36,279 bases of DNA from Modestobacter sp. DSM 44400 (lineage in GTDB: Bacteria > Actinomycetota > Actinomycetes > Mycobacteriales > Geodermatophilaceae): assembly GCF_900107175.1 (NCBI RefSeq), contig NZ_FNOZ01000041.1, positions 1 through 36,279 on the forward strand, given 5' to 3'. A program made the translations under genes and the position numbers. The number at the start of each line of letters is the position of its first letter. The first letter of the stretch is position 1. The notes under the pieces were generated by a model. That model was given only the letters and a program-made list of their open reading frames with translations. It had not been told where the DNA came from and made no database searches. Positions 1-6,584 of this stretch are shown here, one piece after another.

Positions 1-510
1 CGTCAGCGCGAGGATCGCCTGCTCAGCCTCCACGCGTCCGTCGGCGCCGAAGTAGTCGCGCGACTGCACCTGGCTCAACGTCCGGGCCAGCTGCGCGGCG
101 CGGCGCCGCAGCTCGCCGCGGTCACCTGAGGAGTCCTCGTTATTCGGACCGTTCCTGGTCGCTGCCAGCCACGCCTGGCCCCCCTCGGCGGCAACGGCGC
201 GCGCCTCGCGGCTCACTGCGGCGTACTCGGCGGCGATTGCGCTGTTCATCGACTGCACCATGGTGTCCTCCTCATCCCCCGACAGGTAGGCCGCCGTCCA
301 CAGCGTCGCCTGACCATCGGCGGCCACAACCCGCTCGGCCACCCACTCCAGGCCCTCCCGGGTCCGCGGCTCGTCGGGCAGCAGCACCAGCCCGTCCACC
401 GGCTGCGCCACCCCCAGCCGGCGAAGCCGCCGCCACACCGCGATCCGCGGGGTCGAGGGCTCCCGCGGCATCCGATAGGCCAACATCACCCAGCCACCCT
501 TGTCCGCCAC
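1..510 (-). CDS. chrB: ChrB-type chromate resistance/regulatory protein, 3' end outside window
   Basis: The reverse strand is open from a GTG at 510 to the window edge (170 codons). A purine-rich AAGGCGGGG lies just upstream of the GTG; an ATG at 486 is an alternative start. Near the start the protein reads GGWVMLAYRMPREPSTPR and then AVWRRLRRLG, the N-terminal signature of ChrB. The segment DGLVLLPDEPRTREGLEWV also fits that family. The rest is charged and helical and runs off the edge. ChrB proteins are known as chromate-responsive regulators or accessory resistance factors encoded next to the ChrA efflux pump, and here chrA starts divergently at about 684. The family call rests on these motifs and on the neighbour. 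Its function as a sensor in this strain is inferred. Confidence 0.8.
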   Translation of the reverse strand, partial: MADKGGWVMLAYRMPREPSTPRIAVWRRLRRLGVAQPVDGLVLLPDEPRTREGLEWVAERVVAADGQATLWTAAYLSGDEEDTMVQSMNSAIAAEYAAVSREARAVAAEGGQAWLAATRNGPNNEDSSGDRGELRRRAAQLARTLSQVQSRDYFGADGRVEAEQAILALT

Positions 511-570
511 AGACCCCGCCTTCCGCCAGCCCTTCGTAGCACCCGTCTGCTGGCCTCCCGACAGCACAAG

Positions 571-596
571 GCATAGTGTAACCGCATAGTGTAACC
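571..596. repeat. Perfect tandem 13-bp repeat in the chrB-chrA divergent promoter region
   Basis: GCATAGTGTAACC occurs twice back to back (571-583 and 584-596). It is the only clear AT-rich repeat in the 173-bp gap between divergent chrB and chrA. Each copy contains TAGTGT on the + strand and TACACT on the - strand, both fitting the actinobacterial -10 pattern TAnnnT. Position and symmetry suggest overlapping promoters or a regulator site. ChrB is the obvious candidate ligand, but that is inference. Confidence 0.5.
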
Positions 597-671
597 GCGG
601 TTGCGTACCAGGACCAGTACCGGCACGGCAGGCGCCGCGCCGCCAGGTAGACGAGCCGGCGCGGACAAGTA

Positions 672-685
672 ATCAAACAGTTGAT
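672..685. promoter_or_regulatory. Small inverted repeat at the chrA start
   Basis: ATCAA-ACAG-TTGAT forms a 5-bp inverted repeat overlapping the most upstream chrA start codons (TTG 681, ATG 684). It could be a minor operator or chance. It matters mainly because it would lie inside the leader if the GTG at 702 is the true start. Confidence 0.25.
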
Positions 686-2081
686 GGATGGGAGCTTCAC
701 GGTGCGGCCTCGTTATCCCGGCTGGACAACGTGGCGACGCCGCAGCGACACCCAGCAGTCGGCCGGCCCCGAGCAGTCGGCCGGCCCCGAGCAGTCGGCC
801 AGCCTGGAGCATGACCCCGTGGGCCACGCCTCATCGGGGGGGCTACGCCGGCTGGTCAGGTATTTCCTGATCCTGGGCGCCACCGGCTTCGGTGGTCCGA
901 TCGCCACCGTCGGCTACATGCAGCGCGACCTGGTGGAGTCTCGCGGTTGGATCGACCGGGACGAGTTCCTCAACGGAGTGGCGCTGGGCCAGACGATGCC
1001 CGGGCCGCTGGCGGCGCAGGTGACCATGTGGGTCGGCTTCCTGCAGCGCAGAGCACTGGGGGCACTGGCGACGTCGGTGGCGTTCATCGCCCCGTCCTTC
1101 CTGTTCGTCCTGGGAGTCGCCGTCCTCTATGCCCACTTCTCCGGGTTGGCGGTGGTGCAGGCGGTGTTCTACGGCGTCGCTCCCGGCGTGATGGCGATCA
1201 TCGCGATTGCGGCCTACAAGCTCGCCAAGCTGACCAACCGCCGCGACTGGCGTCTGTGGGCGATCAGCGCCGTCCTCGCCGTCGTCACCGCCGTGACCGG
1301 CGCAGAGATCGCCGTCCTCTTCATCGCCGCAGGAGTGCTGATGATCCTCATCGACGCGCCTCCGGCGAGGCTGGCGTCACTTCAGTCCCGACGTCGGCGC
1401 CGCGCCGTCCCACAGCCGACGCTCACAACCGCGAGAGCAGAACCGTTCCCGGCGAACAGCGTGCCGCACCGGCCCCGCAGAGTCGTCCTGGGCGGAATGG
1501 TCGGCGGGGTCGGCGCGCTGGCCGGCACCGGCGTGCTGCTGGCGTTGCTCGTCCTCACCGGTGCGGGGACGCTGGTCGCGCTCGCCCTCTTCTTCCTCAA
1601 GACCGGCGCGTTCACCTTCGGTTCGGGCCTGGCCATCGTGCCCTTTCTGCGCGAGGGCGTCGTCACCACGCACCACTGGCTCGATCCTCGGCAGTTCCTC
1701 GACGCGGTGGCGATGGGCCTGATCACCCCGGGTCCGGTCGTCATCACCGCCACCTTCATCGGCTATCTCACCGCAGGCCTGCCCGGAGCGCTGGTCGCGA
1801 CCGTCGCCATCTTCATCCCGATCTACCTCGGCGTCGTCCTGCCCGGTCCCTGGTTCGTCCGGCACAAGGACAACCCGCGGGTGAAGGCCTTCGTCAAGGG
1901 TGCTACCGCAGCAGCGGCCGGCGCCTTGACCGGGGCCACCGTCGTGCTCACCCGGCAAGTCGTCATCGACTGGCGCACGTTACTCATCGCAATCGTCACG
2001 CTCGGCGTCCTGCTCCGTTTCAAGGTCAAAGAGCCCTACGTCGTGCTGGCCTGCGCCGCCGCCGGCCTCCTTCTGCACTGA
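684..2081 (+). CDS. chrA: Chromate transporter, two-domain CHR (long-chain ChrA) family
   Basis: A membrane protein of about 465 residues with two homologous CHR domains, the long-chain ChrA layout. ChrA exports chromate from the cytoplasm. The first domain (about residues 50-215) carries GATGFGGPIATVGYMQRDLV and GQTMPGPLAAQ. The second (about 265-465) carries FLKTGAFTFGSGLAIVPFLR and GLITPGPVVITATF. The paired FGGP/TFGSG and PGP motifs are characteristic. Between them lies an arginine-rich loop. The N-terminus is uncertain: ATG 684 has no good ribosome site, whereas GTG 702 has GGGAG seven bases upstream. A repetitive leader (QSAGPE repeated) precedes the first domain. It is divergent from chrB, as in known chromate loci, and is followed directly by a duplicated 20-mer. 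Confidence 0.9.
   Translation: MDGSFTVRPRYPGWTTWRRRSDTQQSAGPEQSAGPEQSASLEHDPVGHASSGGLRRLVRYFLILGATGFGGPIATVGYMQRDLVESRGWIDRDEFLNGVALGQTMPGPLAAQVTMWVGFLQRRALGALATSVAFIAPSFLFVLGVAVLYAHFSGLAVVQAVFYGVAPGVMAIIAIAAYKLAKLTNRRDWRLWAISAVLAVVTAVTGAEIAVLFIAAGVLMILIDAPPARLASLQSRRRRRAVPQPTLTTARAEPFPANSVPHRPRRVVLGGMVGGVGALAGTGVLLALLVLTGAGTLVALALFFLKTGAFTFGSGLAIVPFLREGVVTTHHWLDPRQFLDAVAMGLITPGPVVITATFIGYLTAGLPGALVATVAIFIPIYLGVVLPGPWFVRHKDNPRVKAFVKGATAAAAGALTGATVVLTRQVVIDWRTLLIAIVTLGVLLRFKVKEPYVVLACAAAGLLLH
754..804 (+). repeat. 18-bp tandem repeat in the 5' part of chrA
   Basis: The unit AGCAGTCGGCCGGCCCCG occurs at 754-771 and 772-789, followed by a partial third copy. It encodes repeated QSAGPE in the cytoplasmic leader ahead of the first CHR domain. 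Because 18 is a multiple of three, copy-number change would keep the frame. Confidence 0.8.
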
Positions 2082-2121
2082 CCTATGAGGTCGAAGTCAA
2101 GCCTATGAGGTCGAAGTCAAG
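2082..2121. repeat. Perfect 20-bp tandem duplication directly after the chrA stop
   Basis: CCTATGAGGTCGAAGTCAAG is present at 2082-2101 and again at 2102-2121, starting at the base after the chrA TGA. No hairpin is apparent. It may be a scar of an insertion or excision event at the junction between chrA and the non-coding stretch that follows. Confidence 0.85.
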
Positions 2122-2718
2122 TCGGGACCTGGATGATCTTGGGCAGGTAAGGATGGCTCGCCGGCTGTCCCGGTCCAGCTGATCTTGGTGGTGGGTGTGG
2201 ATGAGCGCTGCTGTGGGCGGTTCCTGCGCCCGTCTCCCGGCCCTACGTAGCGTCCAAACCGGTTGGTCCCTACAACCTTCATCCGGGCTTGCGGGGAGGC
2301 GGACGGGGCTGCCCATGGTCCGTTGCGGGATGTCAACCCGTCGGCGGTGCGGGCTCGCCCCGCGTGGTCAGCGGGCGCCAGTGTCAAGCGGCGGTGGCGG
2401 CCCCGTGCTCTGCGCGCGCAGCGCGATGAGTGCCGGCGGCGATCGCCGGGTCCCACCGCTCACATGGCGGATTCGCGTGGCCGTTGCAACGCTGACGGGT
2501 TCACCCTGCCAGTTCGAGGTTGTCCCGGCCCTCGTGGAAGCGGGATCGCGAGCCGCTTCTCGTCCGGAAGCGCCGGATGCCCTTGGCCCCCAGGGGGCAA
2601 GGTGGGCATGATCGTTCAGGATGCTCCTCGTGCAACGAATGACGACGCCAGTGATGCCCAGGGCTGGGCGCCACAAGGCTGAGGAAGTACAGGCTCCCGC
2701 GAGCCGGCCGGCGGCCCG
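2122..2718. other. About 600 bp with no recognisable gene
   Basis: Open frames here on both strands read as arginine/proline/glycine-rich translations with no family signature and no convincing ribosome site. The stretch lies between the duplicated 20-mer after chrA and the DUF3800-like gene, inside what looks like mobile DNA. It may be a decayed gene or insertion-sequence relic, but nothing I can see proves that. Confidence 0.4.
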
Positions 2719-3249
2719 TTGACCGCCCAGGCGTTCGTCGACGAGTCCGCCCGCGGGTCCAGCTACCACGTGTGCGTCGCAGTCGTCGCCGACGGGGACG
2801 TCGACGCGCTCCGCCGACTCGTCCGCTCGTTCTGCCTGCCTGGGCAGCGGCGGTGGCACTTCGTCACCGAACGTGACAGTCGTCGCCGGCAGATTCTCGA
2901 TGCCGTCGTAGGAAGCGGTCAGGTCTCGGCGCTGGCCTTCTACGGCAAGGGCCGTGATACCGATATCCGCGCCGAGAGCTTCCGCCGCATGGTTGTCCCG
3001 CTTCTCGACCGCGGGGTGCAGCGACTGATCGTCGAGTCACGGCAAGGCCGCGACCAGCGCGACCGCCAGGTGCTCGTCGAGGAGTTCCACCGCCTCGACC
3101 GGCCCGCACTCCGCTACATCCATCTGCCGCCGAGCGGGGACCCGCTGCTGTGGATCGCCGATGCTCTGGCCTGGAGCCACTCAGCAGGAGGCGCCTGGCG
3201 AGAGCGCATCGCGGCGATCACCACTGCTGAGAACGTCACCCGGCCGTAG
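2719..3249 (+). CDS. DUF3800-like protein (RNase H-like fold predicted), function unknown
   Basis: A protein of 176 residues. It begins with AFVDESARGSSYHV, an early acidic FVDES typical of DUF3800 proteins, and ends with DPLLWIADALAWSHS, matching the C-terminal acidic motif of that group. Between them lie an LPGQRRWHFV segment and a basic middle (RQGRDQRDRQVL). Short actinobacterial proteins of this kind are common in mobile regions and have no established role; the conserved acids suggest a metal-dependent RNase H-like core. The start is a TTG at 2719 without a strong ribosome site, but it places FVDES near the N-terminus as expected. It lies alone between non-coding DNA and the tRNA-derived att site, so it is probably cargo of the left-hand element. 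Confidence 0.6.
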   Translation: MTAQAFVDESARGSSYHVCVAVVADGDVDALRRLVRSFCLPGQRRWHFVTERDSRRRQILDAVVGSGQVSALAFYGKGRDTDIRAESFRRMVVPLLDRGVQRLIVESRQGRDQRDRQVLVEEFHRLDRPALRYIHLPPSGDPLLWIADALAWSHSAGGAWRERIAAITTAENVTRP

Positions 3250-3654
3250 ACGCCGCGAAGCCCGGCCGCTCACCGTCCGGAGAGGAGCCGGGCCCACTTC
3301 CTGAAGCTCAGCGCAACAGGCGGCTGTCAGTATATGCAGCACGCGTTGCGCCCGCCACGGCCGCACGGCGCCTGGTACTCCAGCAGACGCTCCCCGGGGC
3401 TGGTCAGCCCTACGCGAGCCGGAGGTGTCCGCTTGGCTTCTCGGCCGGGCGACACACCGACCCCAGCGATGACCTCAGCGTACGGCGCCCGCGAGCGGGA
3501 CGTGCTGAGCCTGGCTAACGGAACTTCGGTCCGCAAATAGTCCGCAAGACGGTCGAAAACGCCCAACATCGCCCGACGATCCGCAACGACAGAAGCGCTG
3601 GTCAAGTCGGGGTTTCATCGACAGCCCATCGCGCTAAACCACCCCCGGATCGGT
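3250..3654. other. Non-coding left flank of the att site
   Basis: I find no gene here; the minus-strand frame at 3327-3605 has no family features. The right part holds three copies of TCCGCAA (3530, 3541, 3580) close to the att core. The last 35 bases before the core do not form the 5' half of a tRNA, although ATCGGT beside the core could still pair with ACCG in the anticodon stem. Confidence 0.5.
3530..3586 (+). repeat. Three direct TCCGCAA repeats, candidate integrase arm sites
   Basis: TCCGCAA occurs at 3530-3536, 3541-3547 and 3580-3586, all in one orientation, 69-125 bp left of the att core. Short direct repeats at this distance are typical arm-type binding sites of tyrosine integrases. 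They differ from the TTGCACGG repeats of the neighbouring element, so they would belong to a different integrase, now absent from this side. Confidence 0.4.
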
Positions 3655-3699
3655 TTCCTAAACCGTGTGTCGCAGGTTCGAATCCTGCCGGGGGCACCA
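3655..3699 (+). repeat. Left att site: 3' half of tRNA-Arg(CCT), copy 1
   Basis: A 45-bp segment identical to 9136-9180. It starts at the anticodon loop (TTCCTAA, anticodon CCT) and contains the T-arm GCAGG-TTCGAAT-CCTGC, the acceptor 3' strand CGGGGGC, discriminator A and an encoded CCA. The matching 5' acceptor GCCCCCG and a D-arm are absent upstream, so this is not an intact tRNA. Tyrosine integrases commonly use the anticodon loop to 3' end of tRNA genes as attB. Confidence 0.9.
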
Positions 3700-3700
3700 C

Positions 3701-3732
3701 GCTGGTCAGAGGTTCTTGTTCCTCTGACCAGC
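3701..3732. terminator. 12-bp perfect hairpin just inside the left att site
   Basis: GCTGGTCAGAGG (3701-3712), an 8-base loop and CCTCTGACCAGC (3721-3732) form a perfect stem one base after the tRNA 3' end. There is no clear T-run. Its position fits a terminator that the element supplies for the reconstituted tRNA. In the excised circle it would lie between the excisionase gene and attP. Confidence 0.55.
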
Positions 3733-3815
3733 ACTTATGGCCCCTTCTGAGCCTCGCGTCGCTCTGACGAGTATGCCCGTCGTTCCCCCGGCTCGCCCCT
3801 GTTCGCTCCTGCTTC

Positions 3816-3834
3816 TTGCACGGTTGTTGCACGC
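3816..3834 (+). promoter_or_regulatory. Left pair of TTGCACG integrase arm-site candidates
   Basis: TTGCACGG (3816-3823) and TTGCACGC (3827-3834) are direct repeats 11 bp apart, about 117 bp inside the left att core. The same octamer pair, 12 bp apart, lies inside the right end at 9067-9086 in the same orientation. This shared spacing and placement is what arm-type sites of one tyrosine integrase would look like. Confidence 0.55.
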
Positions 3835-3983
3835 CCGGGCGGCCGTAGCCGTGCCGCTGACCTGCAATCGGACCGCGAGGTGGTCGGTTGGTGGCTGCGC
3901 TGCGTGCCGCGGCTGAAAAACGGCCAGATCGGCGACGACGATCCCGCCGCCTGGGCGCGCCATGGGAACGCCATGCCCCGGCC

Positions 3984-4208
3984 TCAGGTCCGGGGCGGGA
4001 CGGGCTCCACCGCGCGGGCATCGAGGTAGGCGTCGAGGTCTGACTGCCAGAAGCGCAGGGAGCGGCCGGCGTAGGTGAACTTGACGCGCCGTTCGGCGAC
4101 CAGGCGATAGATGAGACGCCGTCCGCAGCGGAGGTAGTCGGCGGCGCTGTCGACGTCATGGAGTTGATCGCCCGCGTTGACCGACGGTCGGGGGCTGGGC
4201 GCGGTCAT
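3984..4208 (-). CDS. Helix-turn-helix excisionase-like protein (Xis/MerR-type)
   Basis: A protein of 74 residues with LHDVDSAADYLRCGRRLIYR followed by a wing ending RFWQSDLDAYLDAR. This is the usual layout of excisionase-family (DNA-binding, MerR-like winged helix) proteins of actinobacterial integrative elements, which bend DNA and bias the integrase toward excision. The ATG at 4208 is preceded by AGAGGAG at good spacing. It overlaps the stop of a short upstream frame (ATGA). The gene points toward the left att site. In the excised circle it would therefore lie upstream of and co-directional with the integrase gene, with attP between them. The family call is firm; its action on this element is inferred. 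Confidence 0.85.
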   Translation of the reverse strand: MTAPSPRPSVNAGDQLHDVDSAADYLRCGRRLIYRLVAERRVKFTYAGRSLRFWQSDLDAYLDARAVEPVPPRT

Positions 4209-4387
4209 GCTGGCTCCTCTGCAGACGGTTGGCGCACCGGTGGACGAAGGGGTTGTGACTCTCGGGTGCCGCGATCAGCCACCGCGCCTATAGGCGTCAG
4301 AGAGCGCCGTTCGGTGACACCCGGGTAGACGAAGCGGACGGGGTGGTCGATCCGCTGGGCGGGGACGCGGTGACGTCTCGGAGTCAT
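4205..4387 (-). CDS. Short hypothetical ORF overlapping the excisionase start
   Basis: A 60-codon frame from ATG 4387, rich in Arg and Pro, whose TGA overlaps the ATG of the excisionase gene by the ATGA arrangement typical of translational coupling. No ribosome site is visible upstream and I recognise no family. It may equally be the decayed 3' end of the relaxase reading frame that precedes it. Confidence 0.3.
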   Translation of the reverse strand: MTPRRHRVPAQRIDHPVRFVYPGVTERRSLTPIGAVADRGTRESQPLRPPVRQPSAEEPA

Positions 4388-4407
4388 CGCCGGGGGTGTG
4401 GGTGGAT

Positions 4408-4956
4408 TCATCGGCTGATGCTGCGGGCGCGCCGGTCGTGTCGAGCTGCCGCGCGGAGGGTCCCTCCATGCCGGACGTGCGACGGCTGGGTCTCCAGCTG
4501 CCGGTCGAGGGCCTCGTTGTCGTGGTCGGGCAGGTCGGTCGCAAGGAGCGTCTGCCACTGCGAGCGCACCTCGGGTGTGGGGGAGGTGTGCGGTCCGACG
4601 GGGTGGGGGTGGTCCGCGGCGCCGGTTGCGGCGCGCCAGACGGCCAACCGTCGGGCGAGGTCGGGGGGGGCGGCTTGGCGTAGCTGGTCGGCCCAAGCCG
4701 TGTCGGGGAGGTGGTTGGCGGTGATGGTCGTGGCCAGGGTGTGGACGAGGTCGGCGCGTTGCTGGACGTAGTCGGCCAGCTCGCCGTCATCGGGGGGTGG
4801 CGGTGGAAGCCAGGGCAGCGGACCACCGGTAACGGCTCGGTCGGGGTGTGGCAAGCGTGCCTCGGTGAGGGCGTGGGCGTCGAGGTAGCGCTCCACGGCG
4901 GCGTGCAGTTGCCGGCCGGTGTCCGCGGCACCCCGCCGCGGACTACTGACCGGAAC
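4408..4956 (-). pseudogene. Relaxase (MobF/TraA-like) C-terminal remnant
   Basis: The reverse strand is open for 183 codons after an in-frame stop at about 4957. It reads RQLHAAVERYLDAHALTEARL, then PWLPPPPPDDGELADYVQQRADLV, and then a helical stretch with DLARRLAVWRAATG (each quoted only in part). This pattern, a proline-led ADLxxYVxxRADLV helix followed by WRAA, resembles the C-terminal region of large actinobacterial TrwC/TraA-like relaxases. Nothing of the N-terminal relaxase catalytic domain or the helicase domain is present, and there is no credible start (only a GTG at 4896). I read it as the tail of a deleted conjugation gene. Homology is inferred from sequence style only, so confidence is moderate. 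Confidence 0.5.
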
Positions 4957-4964
4957 TCAGGACC

Positions 4965-4982
4965 CTGCAACCATGGTTGCAG
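4965..4982. promoter_or_regulatory. Perfect 18-bp palindrome CTGCAACCATGGTTGCAG
   Basis: The sequence equals its own reverse complement over 18 bases. It lies between the relaxase remnant and the phosphatase remnant, at the probable 5' side of the former. Such a site could be a dimeric repressor operator controlling transfer genes, but no bound protein can be named. Confidence 0.45.
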
Positions 4983-5023
4983 TTGTGATTGCCGCTGGCC
5001 GCACTTGAAGGTGAAGCGGGCTT

Positions 5024-5150
5024 GTGCGCCAGGATCTGGACGATCTGTGCGATCAGGTGCTGACGCGGATGCTGTCGGCCAATCCCGGTGACGACGTCGC
5101 ACTCATCGCGGTGCCGCTGCATCCACTGGACCGGCCTGGGCCGGGTGTCG
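5024..5150 (+). pseudogene. C-terminal remnant of a SpoIIE/PP2C-type phosphatase
   Basis: A frame opening at GTG 5024 reads LDDLCDQVLTRML, then GDDVALIAVPLHPLDRP. The DDVALIAV element followed by a short tail is the usual C-terminal end of actinobacterial SpoIIE-type (PPM) serine phosphatases. The rest of the domain is missing upstream, where stop codons intervene, and the frame continues into non-homologous sequence. It is thus a short relic of a second phosphatase beside the MEDS/ATPase gene, which suggests that the signalling cargo was once larger or was duplicated. The call depends on one motif block. Confidence 0.45.
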
Positions 5151-5243
5151 CCGAACGGGCCGTCGGAGTAAGGGCGGTGGGCCGCCTTAGAGGCGGGGCC
5201 GGGGTGAGTGGCCGGCGGACTTGGCTCGCCGGCCGCCGGTCGG

Positions 5244-6248
5244 TCAGGTCCAGTGGGTGGTCAGCCGGATGCTGTTGCCGTGCGCGTCGCGGGAGATGGC
5301 GACGTGGTCGCACAGCTGGCGGGCCAGCCACAGGCCCATGCCGCCGGCGGACAGGTCCTCCCCGTGCGCGGGTCCGTAGCCGGCGAACGGGTCCGTGGGA
5401 CCCGGACCGGAGTCGCGGATGGTGCAGACCAGCGTGCCGGGCGCCGTCCACAGCCGCAGGCCGGCGGGCGGCGCCCCGTGGCGCACGGAGTTCGAGGCCA
5501 TCTCATCCACAGCCAGCAGGAAGTCCTCCATGAGGTCCTCCGGTCCGTCGACGGTCGCCAGCTGCGCGCGGACGGCGTGCCGGAGACCGATGAAGTCGGT
5601 GACGGCCTCGGCGGCGAGCGTGGGCGGCGTCGCCTCGAGCGGTTCGGGCAGTACCGGCAGGCCGCGCAGGTAGGCGGCCGGGTCGACGAAGTCGGGGTTG
5701 AGCGTCCGACCGCCGTCGGGACCGAGCAGCTGCGGATGGGTGTGCCGCACCGCGGTCAGGATCGGCTCCGGGAGGGTGGCGTCGACGATGCACAGGCCCC
5801 ACAGCGGCAACGGTGCAAACGAGGCGTTGATGACCGCCTCGTAGCGCTGCCACTCCTGCCAGTCGGCGTCGGTGGTGCCGAAGTCCACCTCACCCACCAC
5901 CCGCACCCGGCGTCCCGGAGCGCCGCGGTCGGCGGCGAGCTTGCGGAAGGTGCGAATGGCAGTCGGCGTGCGGGCCCGGTAGAGGTTGTGTCGCTCCAGC
6001 ACGAGCACCCTGGGGTCGTTCCCGACCACATCGGCGACGGCGTCCCGCAGCGGGCCGCAGCTCTCGCCGCTGACCGCGATGACCGCGAGGTCGCCGGCGG
6101 GGAGACCATCGAGCAGGAACGGAGCCGCCACTGCGGTCATCTGCTCGCTGGAGTGGTAGAGCAGCGCGTCATGCCGGAAACCGGCTGGATCCGACGTCGT
6201 GCCGTCGTCGCGGTGGCCGCTGGTGCTCTCAGTAGCTGATGTCAGCAA
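5244..6248 (-). CDS. MEDS sensory domain plus anti-sigma-type histidine-kinase-like ATPase
   Basis: A protein of 334 residues. The N-terminal half (about 25-190) starts FRHDALLYHSSEQMTAVAAP and is a MEDS (DcmR-like sensory) domain, a proposed ligand sensor in actinobacterial regulators. The C-terminal part (about 215-334) is an RsbW-like HATPase: N-box DEMASNSVRHGAPP, G1 box IRDSGPGP, G2 box AGGMGLWLARQLCDHV. Proteins of this type act as switch kinases or anti-sigma factors in partner-switching pathways controlled by SpoIIE phosphatases. A GAF-SpoIIE gene lies divergently 336 bp away, and a phosphatase relic lies just downstream. The start is a TTG at 6248 preceded by GGGGGA; no better in-frame start places the MEDS domain correctly. 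No HisKA domain is present, so autokinase signalling is unlikely. Confidence 0.85.
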   Translation of the reverse strand: MLTSATESTSGHRDDGTTSDPAGFRHDALLYHSSEQMTAVAAPFLLDGLPAGDLAVIAVSGESCGPLRDAVADVVGNDPRVLVLERHNLYRARTPTAIRTFRKLAADRGAPGRRVRVVGEVDFGTTDADWQEWQRYEAVINASFAPLPLWGLCIVDATLPEPILTAVRHTHPQLLGPDGGRTLNPDFVDPAAYLRGLPVLPEPLEATPPTLAAEAVTDFIGLRHAVRAQLATVDGPEDLMEDFLLAVDEMASNSVRHGAPPAGLRLWTAPGTLVCTIRDSGPGPTDPFAGYGPAHGEDLSAGGMGLWLARQLCDHVAISRDAHGNSIRLTTHWT

Positions 6249-6584
6249 GACATGGTCCCCCGGTCGATAGCGGCTCCGCGCGGGACCCTTTTACACGATA
6301 ACCGCTGTGTCGCGCCTGAGTCGGATGCAACCGGTTGGCGGCTGAACGGACAGCGGTCCGGGCTCCCCGCGCCACCGGGTCTCGGTCAAGCGGTGGGTGG
6401 TTCATCGCGGATGGCGAGTGAATCGGCGGCCCTGAGTGCCGCACAAGGCGTGACTGGTCGGCCGCGGTCACCTTGCTGATCGCACAGTCGCTGATCAGGG
6501 GCACGGGGGCCGGGTGGTGATTGGATGGGGCGCCCAGAAGGCCTCTCTCGGTAGCTGGCCAGAATTGATCGAGGAGTCGCTCCT
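6249..6584. other. Divergent control region of the signalling pair
   Basis: These 336 bp separate the divergent MEDS/ATPase and GAF-SpoIIE genes. I see no gene and no promoter with both elements convincing. The relatively AT-rich TTTTACACGATAACC at about 6290 is the likeliest place for promoter elements of the minus-strand gene. Confidence 0.35.

Noticed and set aside
2195..2682. Overlapping plus-strand ORFs of about 138 codons
   Set aside because: No ribosome site, no family motif, and competing frames of equal length on both strands.
3623..3699. Complete tRNA-Arg at the left att site
   Set aside because: A 76-base tRNA would begin near 3623, but there is no GCCCCCG acceptor strand or D-arm there, so only the 3' half is present.
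3602..4159. Minus-strand ORF containing PPAGFEPATHGLGNR
   Set aside because: That peptide is the well-known false translation of a tRNA 3' end in reverse; it only confirms the att site.
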